Shown here: piece by piece, positions 25,738 through 34,223 of the stretch | How positions within the stretch are numbered: position 1 is the first letter of the stretch | Layout of the letters: every line of letters begins with the position of its first letter | NCBI RefSeq assembly: GCF_000242635.2 | Contig: NC_017770.1 | Span: 3,174,669 to 3,238,668, forward strand | DNA: 64,000 nt | Direction of reading: 5' to 3' | From: Solitalea canadensis DSM 3403 | GTDB lineage: Bacteria; Bacteroidota; Bacteroidia; Sphingobacteriales; Sphingobacteriaceae | The notes under the pieces: model-generated | Databases searched by the model: none | What the model was told of the DNA's origin: nothing | Seen by the model: only the letters and a program-made list of their open reading frames with translations | Position numbers and translations under genes: made by a program

Positions 25738-26937
25738 ATGCAATACGCAGAACTATATAAAAATGAACTATTAGAAAACGTTATTCCGTTTTGGTTAAAA
25801 CATTCTAAAGATGAAGAGGACGGAGGATTTTACACTTGCCTTGATCGTTTCGGAAATGTTTACGACACCGATAAGTTTGTTTGGCTTCAAGGCCGTGAGG
25901 TATGGATGTTCTCCATGCTTTACAACAATGTTGAAAAGCGTGCAGAATGGTTAGAAATGGCCGAACATGGTGCCAAATTTCTTAAAACTCATGGCAAAGA
26001 TGATGAAGGCAACTTCTATTTTTCATTAACTAAAGAAGGAAAACCGTTAATTGAACCATACAATATCTTCTCTGATTGTTTTGCGGCAATGGCATTCGGA
26101 GCTTTGCATAAAGCCTCTCCAAATCCTGAGTATGAAAAATTAGCCCGCGATACGTTTAATAATATTGTGGCACGCCAATACAACCCTAAAGGAAAATGGA
26201 GTAAAGCTTATCCTGGAACCCGCAATTTGAAAGGTTTCTCATTACCAATGATCTTATGTAATCTTTCATTGGAATTAGAGCATATCCTTGGACCTGATAA
26301 AGTAAATGAATTTCTGCCAACAGTTATTCATGAGGTTATGGAAGTTTTCTATCAGCCTGATAAAGGACTTATTCTGGAGAATGTCTATGAAGATGGTTCG
26401 TTCTGCGACTCATTTGAAGGCCGATTATTAAATCCTGGTCATACCATTGAAGCAATGTGGTTCATCATGGATCTGGCTGTTCGTATCAATGATAAAAAGC
26501 TTATTGATCAGGCTATCAAAATTACCCTACGTACCCTTGAAAAAGGTTGGGACAACGAGCATGGAGGCATCTTCTATTTCCTTGATGTAAACGGACATGC
26601 GCCGCAACAGTTAGAGTGGGATCAGAAACTATGGTGGGTACATATAGAAACTATGATCACTCTTGCAAAAGGTTGGAAATTAACCGGAAATGCAGAATGT
26701 GAACGTTGGTTTAAAATCGTACACGATTATACATGGAAAAACTTCAGAGATGCTGAGTATGGCGAATGGTTTGGTTACCTGAACCGTCAGGGAGAAGTTT
26801 TATTAAATATGAAAGGTGGAAAATGGAAAGGTTGTTTCCACATTCCGAGAGGATTATATCAATTATGGAAAATCTTCGAAGACTTTAACCACGAAGTAGC
26901 TGACGAACAACAGTCCGTTTTAAATTCAGCCTCTTAA
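25738..26937 (+). CDS. AGE-family epimerase (N-acylglucosamine 2-epimerase-like)
   Basis: The 399-residue cytoplasmic protein has the (alpha/alpha)6-barrel of the AGE superfamily, which interconverts GlcNAc/ManNAc or other sugar epimers. Landmarks are DRFGNVYDTDKFVWLQGREV, YNIFSDCFAAMAFGAL, NPGHTIEAMWFIMDLA (catalytic His) and QKLWWVHIETM with the second active-site His. Length fits the 390-420-residue family. Without the sugar specificity one cannot choose between N-acylglucosamine 2-epimerase and cellobiose or mannose epimerase; the locus, with its NagC-like regulator and NagX-like protein, favours an N-acyl amino sugar. It follows 106 bp after the DUF4434 gene. Confidence 0.87.
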   Translation: MQYAELYKNELLENVIPFWLKHSKDEEDGGFYTCLDRFGNVYDTDKFVWLQGREVWMFSMLYNNVEKRAEWLEMAEHGAKFLKTHGKDDEGNFYFSLTKEGKPLIEPYNIFSDCFAAMAFGALHKASPNPEYEKLARDTFNNIVARQYNPKGKWSKAYPGTRNLKGFSLPMILCNLSLELEHILGPDKVNEFLPTVIHEVMEVFYQPDKGLILENVYEDGSFCDSFEGRLLNPGHTIEAMWFIMDLAVRINDKKLIDQAIKITLRTLEKGWDNEHGGIFYFLDVNGHAPQQLEWDQKLWWVHIETMITLAKGWKLTGNAECERWFKIVHDYTWKNFRDAEYGEWFGYLNRQGEVLLNMKGGKWKGCFHIPRGLYQLWKIFEDFNHEVADEQQSVLNSAS

Positions 26938-27005
26938 TTTTGTAGCGAAATGCAGTTTTACACTGTTATTCCGTTAAAATGATTAAAGAATCTAATTAAA
27001 AAAGA

Positions 27006-27881
27006 ATGAAAAAGTACCTATTACTGCTGTTTGTATCGGTAATTGCCTGTAAATCATTTGCACAGGCAAGATTTAATGTTGTTGAATATGCTGTAAAAAA
27101 TACAGATACGCTTTGGATGCACCATTATAAACCAAAAGTTAGCAATGGTATCTCCATTTTATTTGTTCATGGAGGAGGATTTGAGGGTGGAAAACCTATA
27201 AACCAAGCCCCATTCGCTGAAAAAATGCAGGATTTGGGATACAATGTTTTTGTAATAAAATACCGTTTACTACAGGCAGGAAGAGGTTTCGGTTGTGATA
27301 TTCCAACCCCTGAAAAATTAAAAGCCATCAGAGCAGCAATTGAAGATGCGGCTGATGCAACAAAATACATTGTAGCACATGCACAGTCTTTTGCTATTGA
27401 TCCTTCAAAGATTTTCGTATCAGGAAGCAGTGCAGGTGCCGAGGTTGCTTTACAAATCGTTTACAATCCATTCGCAAAGGCTGATAAGGAGCGGTATGCT
27501 TTTTTTGACACATTTAAGTTTAAAGGCTTAATGTCATTTGCAGGAGCTGTAGTAGATATTAACCTGGTAACTAAAGAAAAATCAGTTCCGATGCTGCTTG
27601 CCCATGGTTCAAACGATCAGGTTGTTCCTTACGGAACCGCTCCGCACCGCATGTGTAATGCTACACAGCCAGGTTGGTTAATGTTCTTTGGAGATAAAAC
27701 GGTGTATGAAAGAGCAGTGATTTTAAAAATTCCTGCAGTATTATATACTTATACAGGTGCAGGACATGAAATCGCAAGCTTTATGTTCAATGAATTTGCT
27801 GCTATGGATGATTTCATGAAAAAAGTAACCAAAGGTGAGACATTAAAAACTCACGAGATCATAAAAAAAACTAAGTGGTAG
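27006..27881 (+). CDS. Alpha/beta-hydrolase esterase (exported)
   Basis: The 291-residue product has a signal peptide (about 1-20, ending CKSFAQ) and an alpha/beta-hydrolase fold of the BD-FAE/acetyl esterase kind. HGGG (55-58) forms the oxyanion hole, GSSAG (140-144) carries nucleophile S142, D204 in GSNDQVVPYG and H254 in GAGHE complete the triad. Such esterases remove acetyl or feruloyl groups from glycans. It is in the plus arm of PUL 1, 68 bp after the epimerase gene, and is the fourth acyl-hydrolase domain of the locus, implying a heavily acylated substrate. Confidence 0.85.
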   Translation: MKKYLLLLFVSVIACKSFAQARFNVVEYAVKNTDTLWMHHYKPKVSNGISILFVHGGGFEGGKPINQAPFAEKMQDLGYNVFVIKYRLLQAGRGFGCDIPTPEKLKAIRAAIEDAADATKYIVAHAQSFAIDPSKIFVSGSSAGAEVALQIVYNPFAKADKERYAFFDTFKFKGLMSFAGAVVDINLVTKEKSVPMLLAHGSNDQVVPYGTAPHRMCNATQPGWLMFFGDKTVYERAVILKIPAVLYTYTGAGHEIASFMFNEFAAMDDFMKKVTKGETLKTHEIIKKTKW

Positions 27882-27933
27882 CAAACTTAGAGGAAATAAT
27901 TAGTTAAATACTCTTATTAGTCAATTAGGTCAA

Positions 27934-27983
27934 TCCGAGGCCATCTCGAATACCCTTCTTTTCGGAGAGGGGTTACGGGATGA
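27934..27983. repeat. Degenerate CCCTTCTCC...GGAGAGGGG hairpin repeat
   Basis: A CCCTTCTTTTCGGAGAGGGG hairpin, with flanking GGGATGAG, is one of at least four similar sequences in the window (29168-29202, 29428-29456, about 60238-60270). It lies between the esterase and the glycosidase genes; effect unknown. Confidence 0.4.
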
Positions 27984-27999
27984 GTTAACAAAAAGTTCA

Positions 28000-29103
28000 A
28001 TGAAGAGATTATTTGTATGCTTACTATTGATAGTTCAGGGCCTTGCGACTAATGCTCAAAATGCTCAGCAACAACCTGAACCCATTAAAGGCGTTTGGCT
28101 AACAAACGTAGCAAGTGAAGCTTTAAATTCCCGGGAAAATATCCGCTCTGCTGTTGAGCTATGTGTCCAATCTGGCATCAACAATATTTACGTAGTTACC
28201 TGGAATAGAAGCCGCACCTTATACCCAAGTAAGATCATGAAAAAGGAATTCGGTATTCCAATCATGGAAAAGTTTGCAGGCAGAGATCCACTAAAAGAAG
28301 TCATTGAAGAAGCTCATAAAAAAGGAATTAAAGTGCATGCCTGGTTTGAATTTGGGTTTTCGAGTTCTTACAATGAACAAGGTGGAATGATCCTCAAAAA
28401 GCATCCTGAATGGGCTGCTATTGATCCGGATGGAAAACTTGTAAACAAAAACAAGTTCGACTGGATGAATGCTTTTGATCCAAAGGTTCAAAACTTTATG
28501 CTCTCACTAATCCTTGAGGTTGTTAAGAATTATGATGTGGATGGTATTCAGGGTGACGATCGTTTACCGGCCGTTCCTTCTCTGGCCGGATATGACAAAT
28601 ACACAGTTTCACTTTACAAGAAAGAACATAACGGACAAGAACCTCCTAAAGATTATAAGGATGCCGCATGGATCGACTGGAGAGCTAACCTGCTCAATCA
28701 ATTCATGAAACGCTTGCATGATAAAGTAAAATCTGCTAATCCTAAGGTATTGGTTACGATGGCTCCAAGTATTTTCCCATGGAGTAAAGAAGAATACTTG
28801 CAAGATTGGCCTACATGGGTTAAGAACGGCTGGGTTGATTATATCATTCCGCAGGTTTACCGTTACAATATCAAAGCGTATGCTGAAACGTTGGAAAGCA
28901 ATATCAGTTATATGCCTGAAGATAAGCGTTGGATGTTTTGTCCGGGCATTTTGCTTCAGGTAGATAGTCACACTCCGCAGGGAGATTTCCTGCAACAGAT
29001 GATTGATGAAAATAGGAAGTTGGGATTTAAAGGTGAGGTTTTCTTCTTCTTCGAAGGCTTAAAAAAGCACCCTGATTTCTTCAAGACCTACAAAAATAAG
29101 TAG
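28000..29103 (+). CDS. Family-10-like glycosyl hydrolase (GHL10), exported
   Basis: The 367-residue product has a signal peptide (about 1-19) and a TIM-barrel of the putative glycosyl hydrolase-like family 10 (DUF187, YngK-like). Features: PIKGVWLTNVASEALNSREN opening strand, IYVVTWNRSRTLYPS, IKVHAWFEFGF, YDVDGIQGDDRL with acidic residues at the barrel edge, and VDYIIPQVYRYNIKAYAE. Most family members are uncharacterised; cell-wall glycans or other amino-sugar polymers have been suggested. It ends the plus arm of PUL 1, followed by a terminator 36 bp later, and has a distant relative in the minus arm (30944-32275). Confidence 0.85.
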   Translation: MKRLFVCLLLIVQGLATNAQNAQQQPEPIKGVWLTNVASEALNSRENIRSAVELCVQSGINNIYVVTWNRSRTLYPSKIMKKEFGIPIMEKFAGRDPLKEVIEEAHKKGIKVHAWFEFGFSSSYNEQGGMILKKHPEWAAIDPDGKLVNKNKFDWMNAFDPKVQNFMLSLILEVVKNYDVDGIQGDDRLPAVPSLAGYDKYTVSLYKKEHNGQEPPKDYKDAAWIDWRANLLNQFMKRLHDKVKSANPKVLVTMAPSIFPWSKEEYLQDWPTWVKNGWVDYIIPQVYRYNIKAYAETLESNISYMPEDKRWMFCPGILLQVDSHTPQGDFLQQMIDENRKLGFKGEVFFFFEGLKKHPDFFKTYKNK

Positions 29104-29138
29104 CATACGATTGGAAGTCTTAATTGCACTATTTTATG

Positions 29139-29167
29139 GGCGGACACAAGGTGTTCGCCTTTTTTTT
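29139..29167 (+). terminator. Strong terminator of the PUL 1 plus arm
   Basis: GGCGGACAC and GTGTTCGCC form a 9-bp stem with one G-T pair and a 3-nt loop, followed by eight T residues. It begins 36 bp after the stop of the glycosidase gene. Confidence 0.9.
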
Positions 29168-29204
29168 ACCTCATCCCCGGCCCTTTTCCTCAAGGAGAAG
29201 GGAG

Positions 29205-29400
29205 CGCTCGAAATGGCCGCATGGAATGGCTCAAGTAAAAACTTATCCGAGCGCTCGGAATGGCTTTATTAAAAACTTGCCCTAAGAAACTAAGAGGGTG
29301 AAACGCTCGGAATAGCATCGGTAGAAACTTATCCTAAAGAAATTAAGAGAAGGTATCGCTCAGAATAGCTTAAGTAAAAAACCTAAAGAAATAAAGAGGA
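29205..29400. repeat. Tandem repeat, four degenerate units of about 47-53 bp
   Basis: Four units start with CGCTCGGAATGGC-like sequence at 29205, 29252, 29304 and 29357 and continue as (T/A)AGTAAAAACTTATCC and TAAAGAAATTAAGAG. It fills the 363-bp gap between the two converging arms of PUL 1. The unit is not a multiple of three in all copies and no frame stays open, so it is non-coding. Degenerate CCCTTTTCC/GGAGAAGGG hairpins flank it (29168-29202, 29428-29456). Confidence 0.65.
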
Positions 29401-29466
29401 TATAAAGATGTAATAGCACTATCGTAAAAGTCCCACTCCTTTAGGAGAGGGACTTAGGGTGAGGTC

Positions 29467-30930
29467 TTATGTTCTCCAGAACCAACCCTTCTTAGTGGCA
29501 AATGAAGCAGTTGCTATTACTAAAATGGTAACAGAAAAAGCCCTTATAATTGCTAAATAAGGATTAATTGCTTTCAGGCTTTCAAACAAATCGGAAATAT
29601 GAGTAATGGTAAAAATTGGGACAATAAAGAAACCGGCTGCTACATAGGCAACCATTGGGTTTTGACCACATTGAATCAGCGATTTCCATAGAATATTGTT
29701 CTTTACAAACTGACAAATAATGTCGAGCAGAATGTAGGTAAAAAACGCTAGTCCGCTGCTAAGGAACCAAAAGCTAAATGATGAAGGATCTTTCTTAATA
29801 CCGCCTTCATAAGCTTCAAACGCTAGTCCTAGCAATACCCAAAATGTACCCCAACCAAACAGGATTTTATAAAGCTCCTCTTTTGCATTTGCAGGCGTTT
29901 TAAGCAACAAAGTACCACCAATACACAAAACTACATCGAGACCCAATGTTAGAAGGACCTGACGCGTATAAAGCCCGTACAGGTTAACAACTAAAAATGA
30001 AAAGCAAATCAGACTAAGTAGTACTGAACGAGTTTTATTTGACTCGGTAATTTTAGTTTTAGGTTTGAATGAATAAATAATATCACCCATAATAGAACCT
30101 ACCAGTACAATGTTCAAATACTTCAAAAAGGCGAAATTATAAAACCAGGAAATTGCAGGATGAAAGTTCCATACCGCCTGATTCCAGCTTCCTTCAATAT
30201 CATGAGTTAATCGCATCGCTGCAAAAAAAGCAAGAACCCCTATCCTAGCTAGCCAGTTCTTACGCGTGCAAATCCATATTAATGAGCCGATCAAAGCCAT
30301 ATTCGCTAAAACCAACATAATAATATCTGATTTGCCCTTGCTGAATTTAGTATCAGTAAAAGCGGTGTGCAGGCCAATAATAGTTGCTATGATCAAAAAA
30401 CCGGCGATACGTAAGGCATAAAGCTTCCATTTCTGTTCAAAAGAAAAACGCATAAACACCAGGAAGAAACATCCAAAAACGATTACCCCACTGATCATAT
30501 TTATCCATTGACCTTCGGCAGTTAAAGAAAATGGCTGAGCATTACGTAATACAATAGCGAAAAACACCAGCAATGCAAAACGCTTTAATACATTTAAAAT
30601 AACACCTTTTTGATCCCCTTCCTGTATTTTCTTATTCATTGCTAAAGGAAAAGCGGCTCCCATTGAGAACAGGAAAAAGGGAAAAACAAGATCAACCCAA
30701 GTGATACCCGGAACTTCAGGAGTATATTTAAAGTCGGGCGGACCAACTTGTCCATGAAACATGTACCCCGGCCATAAGGCTTCATGAGGAAAAACTCCTG
30801 AAAAAACCATTCCTATTATGGCCAAGCCACGCAAAGCATCAAGTGCAAATGACCTTGGGGCTTTATCGATTTGTGCTTTTACAAAAGAAGCCTCTGGTTT
30901 AGAGGCTTCAATTTCAGTTATATAAGTCAT
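29467..30930 (-). CDS. DUF5009/NagX-like membrane protein (HGSNAT-like acyltransferase fold)
   Basis: The 487-residue integral membrane protein has about 11-12 hydrophobic segments. The N-terminal part reads RSFALDALRGLAIIGMVFSG, the hallmark of the DUF5009 / heparan-alpha-glucosaminide N-acetyltransferase-like family, followed by PGITWVDLVFPFFLFSMGAA. Proteobacterial NagX relatives are encoded beside GlcNAc catabolic genes and have been proposed as GlcNAc transporters or acetyltransferases. It ends the minus arm of PUL 1, 13 bp after the GHL10-like lipoprotein gene. Together with the ROK regulator and the AGE epimerase it is the strongest hint that the locus handles N-acetylated sugars. Confidence 0.83.
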   Translation of the reverse strand: MTYITEIEASKPEASFVKAQIDKAPRSFALDALRGLAIIGMVFSGVFPHEALWPGYMFHGQVGPPDFKYTPEVPGITWVDLVFPFFLFSMGAAFPLAMNKKIQEGDQKGVILNVLKRFALLVFFAIVLRNAQPFSLTAEGQWINMISGVIVFGCFFLVFMRFSFEQKWKLYALRIAGFLIIATIIGLHTAFTDTKFSKGKSDIIMLVLANMALIGSLIWICTRKNWLARIGVLAFFAAMRLTHDIEGSWNQAVWNFHPAISWFYNFAFLKYLNIVLVGSIMGDIIYSFKPKTKITESNKTRSVLLSLICFSFLVVNLYGLYTRQVLLTLGLDVVLCIGGTLLLKTPANAKEELYKILFGWGTFWVLLGLAFEAYEGGIKKDPSSFSFWFLSSGLAFFTYILLDIICQFVKNNILWKSLIQCGQNPMVAYVAAGFFIVPIFTITHISDLFESLKAINPYLAIIRAFSVTILVIATASFATKKGWFWRT

Positions 30931-30943
30931 TGGTTTGATTCGA

Positions 30944-32275
30944 TTAGTTTTTGAATCCTTCTTTCAACTCATTCCACCAATTGTTATTGATGATATGAAC
31001 AATATCAAAGATCATTACACCATCCGATTTCTTCTGACACATTTTCATCGCTCTTACAAACTGCTCTGGATGTCCGTTATACTGATCTACATATAAACCA
31101 CCATACATAGGCGCTTTACCGTTCATTAACTTAACAGCCAATTCATTAGAACCTTCAACTGTATAGAAATCAGCTGTTCCTTTATGCTGACCAGCTTCTG
31201 TACGTTCTTTATTATTTTTGTCGATATGCTTCGATTCTGATTTATCTACTTCATAGTAGTAACAACCGCTTGTATATAAATCCAAAGCTTCTGCATAACC
31301 GAATTTATTATACTCAGGCGTTGCCTGGTCAAAGTAGTCTTTAGCGTTGATTTCTTTACTTGCCCAGTTTACACCAACTTCATAATAGGTTGGATACCAT
31401 GAACCAGTATAATCACCGTAAGAAATTTTTGGATTGATTGCTTTTAATTCTTTGCGAGCCTCCCAGATAAAATCAGAGATAACTTTAGCACGGAACTCAA
31501 CCCATTTTTTAAACTCTACACCTTCTTTACGAACAGGTTTATCGCCTTCTTTTTCGTATTTATAGATGTCATCAGGGAAGTTAGCCACTTTATGGCCGGC
31601 ATATTTCTCATAAGCCTCACGTGATTCATTTGAGAAATCAGCTTCAATACCATCGTAACGTACACGGTCCAAAATGATACCATCTAATTTAGGGTACATT
31701 CCAATCAATTCTTTCAAGATAGAAAGTTCATATTCCTGCACATCTCTGCGAACCGGGTTCAGCATTGATGAATATTTTTTCTTAATACTGGTGATTGGTT
31801 TCAATCCATCAGGAGTATTGTTTAAACTCGCCCAGCTACGTTTGGTGCTATCACTGTAAACAACTCCGCGATCGAAGAAATTATGACCTGCAACAAAAAC
31901 GTTAGTTGAAGCATGTACAACAAGACCTAATTTGTGGCCTTCTTCAATACACACTGTTAAAAGGTCAAAGTTTTCAGTTTTCTTAAAACCATCCCAATCC
32001 TGCATTACAGGAGCAATTTTACTTGGGTATAATACTTCACCGGTAATTGGTTTAACATCAATAACAACATCAGTAACACCTGCATCTTTAGATTTTTTCA
32101 GGTAATAGATTACTGAATCTTTGTAAGAAAATCTCTTAAAGTTCGCAGTAGCGTCAAACCAAAGAATGTTTTTACGAGGAAACTTCTTATCTGCAGTAGC
32201 CTTACTACCTGAGCCATCACATGACGCAGCAGTTAACATGGCAAATGCACATAATGCAATTACAAGTTTGTTCAT
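30944..32275 (-). CDS. Family-10-like glycosyl hydrolase (GHL10), lipoprotein
   Basis: The 443-residue product has a lipoprotein signal (LTAASC, Cys 19) and a TIM-barrel of the alpha-amylase-like/GHL10 type: FWFDATANFKRFSYKDS-like opening, VTDVVIDVKPITGEVLYPS, LGLVVHASTNVF, LDGIILDRVRYDGIEAD with acidic edge residues, and ISYGDYTGSWYPTYYEVGVN. It would be anchored to the outer membrane next to SusD, to which it is linked in one transcript, with a hairpin in the 103-bp spacer. It probably cleaves the glycan at the surface before uptake by SusC. Activity is unproven. Confidence 0.83.
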   Translation of the reverse strand: MNKLVIALCAFAMLTAASCDGSGSKATADKKFPRKNILWFDATANFKRFSYKDSVIYYLKKSKDAGVTDVVIDVKPITGEVLYPSKIAPVMQDWDGFKKTENFDLLTVCIEEGHKLGLVVHASTNVFVAGHNFFDRGVVYSDSTKRSWASLNNTPDGLKPITSIKKKYSSMLNPVRRDVQEYELSILKELIGMYPKLDGIILDRVRYDGIEADFSNESREAYEKYAGHKVANFPDDIYKYEKEGDKPVRKEGVEFKKWVEFRAKVISDFIWEARKELKAINPKISYGDYTGSWYPTYYEVGVNWASKEINAKDYFDQATPEYNKFGYAEALDLYTSGCYYYEVDKSESKHIDKNNKERTEAGQHKGTADFYTVEGSNELAVKLMNGKAPMYGGLYVDQYNGHPEQFVRAMKMCQKKSDGVMIFDIVHIINNNWWNELKEGFKN

Positions 32276-32303
32276 TGTCTAAATTGAAATAAGGGTTGGA
32301 AAT

Positions 32304-32330
32304 AAGGAGGCTGCCATGAACAGCCCCCTT
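32304..32330 (-). terminator. Attenuator-like hairpin between susD and the GHL10 gene
   Basis: On the minus strand AAGGGGGCTG and CAGCCTCCTT pair (10 bp, one G-T) around a 7-nt loop, with only a weak T-run after it. It may lower the downstream message relative to susC/susD, or protect the upstream 3' end. Confidence 0.5.
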
Positions 32331-32378
32331 TTATTTAATTCTACAGCCATAAACTACAGATTGGTTTGGCAACTTATT

Positions 32379-34199
32379 TTAGTAACCGTTTTGAGTTAGG
32401 TTAGGATTCAGGTTACGCTCAGCTTGTGGAATTGGCCACAAATAGAACTTATTATCCCAGAAACGTGAACGGTCACGAACTCTTAATTTACTTCCGTATG
32501 CCGAGTAATCTGCTATGTCATTTAAATCATGACGAGCTGATTTTTTGAAACTAGGAACCATATCAGCAGTAGCATTATCATAACCACCACCAACTGGATT
32601 ACCGCTTGCATCATACACAATTGCCCCATTATTACGTGTTACATCGGGATAGCCATAAGTAGGTGAATCGTTTTCGATATCACCAGTTTTCCATCTGCGC
32701 ATATCAAATAAGTGCAAACCTTCACGCGCTAATTCCACTTTACGCTCACGACGAACTAATTGACGAGTTTTATCAGCATTACCAATTACTTCAGTTGCTA
32801 CATCAGGCATTTTAACACGTCTTCTTACAGTATTAATCGCATCATACAAAGTACCATCTAATTCACCTAATTCAGTTTTAGCCTCAGCATAGGTTAACAA
32901 TACTTCAGAGTAACGCATTAATACCCAGTTATAAGTAGCCTGGTGAATAACTTCATCATCCCAGTTATTGTATTTTTTCCAAAGGAATCCAACACCACTG
33001 TTAGCCATACTAGTCCATGCAGCGGCACTGTTGATATCAGCATTTGCTTTACTAGCCCAAGTGTTAGTAGTGTAATTATAGAAAGGAGTGTTGGCTCTGT
33101 AAATATCAGCAATGAACTTCACTCTGCTACCACCGTTACCAATTACTGTATCACCATGCGCCCAAACAGTTGCTTTTAATCGAGGATCACGATTTTCAAA
33201 TGGCTTTTTAGGATTGTACAGTGGAGATTCATCAATACGTTTACCGTCTTTACACTCATAAGTATCAACCAATAATTGAGTTGGAAAACGACCTGACTGT
33301 CCATAATTTCTTGAACACTCTCCATAAGAAATATAGTGCATGTTTTTAGACCCTTGATCAGAGAACATTACTTCAAACATGTTTTCACTTCTACTGGCTG
33401 CAGAAGCTTGTCCAGCCCTGGTAAATAAAGCATCAAAGTTTGGATTTAGTGTTCTACCTCCATTATCTATTACACTTTTAGCAGCATCACGGGCAATTTT
33501 CAAATAATCTGATGATTTTTCACCTATATTTAAACTACCAGCCAAAAGTGCATAACGTGCTCTTAACCCTTGAGCAACGGCTCTGTCTACCCTACCCCAT
33601 TCTGTAGATTTCCAGGCAAGATCAGAAGAAGCTGACTCAAGTTCACTTAAAATAAAGTCAATTACTTCCTTTTGAGGAGTACGGGAAACTTTCAGGTCAT
33701 CATTACCTGCAGCTTTTTTAAACAATGGAACATCTCCATAAAGAGATACAAGATTTCCGTACATAAAAGCACGCAGGACTCTCACTTCAGCAACATACTG
33801 CTTAGCTTTTGCCGTTAAAGTTGAGGTATATGGCTCTGATCCATCTAAAACTGAATTGCATCTAGCAATTGCTTTATAACAATTTGACCAAACAGTCAAG
33901 ACAGTACCATTATCAGGGTTTAACCCACCCCCAGCACCTAGTGATGAATTTTCTGTACGTTCAATACCCATAGGTGTGTAATGGTCAAAGAAAACGTACT
34001 GCGGAACTAATGTTCCAGATATTTGACAACCAACTAATTGATACGCTCCTGTTGTTCCCTGCTTAATAGCAGCTTCGCTTTTATAGAAGCCCTCTTCAGC
34101 ACCAGCAGGATAATCTGTTATTGATTCGCGGTCAAGATAATTCTGACAAGAAGACATTAATAGTCCTACAGCAATTAATCCTGTTATATATCGTTTCAT
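32379..34199 (-). CDS. RagB/SusD-family glycan-binding lipoprotein (PUL 1)
   Basis: The 606-residue lipoprotein (LMSSC, Cys 18) is a SusD homologue: the surface lid that binds glycan and delivers it to its SusC transporter. The SusD N-terminal TPR region is evident in NYLDRESITDYPA and YKAIARCNSVLDG, followed by YVAEVRVLRAFMYGNLVSLYGDVPLF, the family's most conserved block, and a C-terminal RRKVELAREGLHLFDMRRW and FYLWPIPQAERNLNPNLTQN motif. It follows SusC by 24 bp. At 606 residues it is on the long side, suggesting insertions around the binding surface. Confidence 0.93.
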   Translation of the reverse strand: MKRYITGLIAVGLLMSSCQNYLDRESITDYPAGAEEGFYKSEAAIKQGTTGAYQLVGCQISGTLVPQYVFFDHYTPMGIERTENSSLGAGGGLNPDNGTVLTVWSNCYKAIARCNSVLDGSEPYTSTLTAKAKQYVAEVRVLRAFMYGNLVSLYGDVPLFKKAAGNDDLKVSRTPQKEVIDFILSELESASSDLAWKSTEWGRVDRAVAQGLRARYALLAGSLNIGEKSSDYLKIARDAAKSVIDNGGRTLNPNFDALFTRAGQASAASRSENMFEVMFSDQGSKNMHYISYGECSRNYGQSGRFPTQLLVDTYECKDGKRIDESPLYNPKKPFENRDPRLKATVWAHGDTVIGNGGSRVKFIADIYRANTPFYNYTTNTWASKANADINSAAAWTSMANSGVGFLWKKYNNWDDEVIHQATYNWVLMRYSEVLLTYAEAKTELGELDGTLYDAINTVRRRVKMPDVATEVIGNADKTRQLVRRERKVELAREGLHLFDMRRWKTGDIENDSPTYGYPDVTRNNGAIVYDASGNPVGGGYDNATADMVPSFKKSARHDLNDIADYSAYGSKLRVRDRSRFWDNKFYLWPIPQAERNLNPNLTQNGY

Positions 34200-34223
34200 G
34201 ATTTTCGATCTTAAAGTTTACAA

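Noticed and set aside
28609-28995. 128-codon minus-strand frame inside the GHL10 gene
   Set aside because: Antisense to a conserved barrel gene, with no leader, domain or start context.
29205-29400. CRISPR-like array
   Set aside because: Units are degenerate over their entire length, there are no unique spacers between identical repeats and no cas genes nearby.
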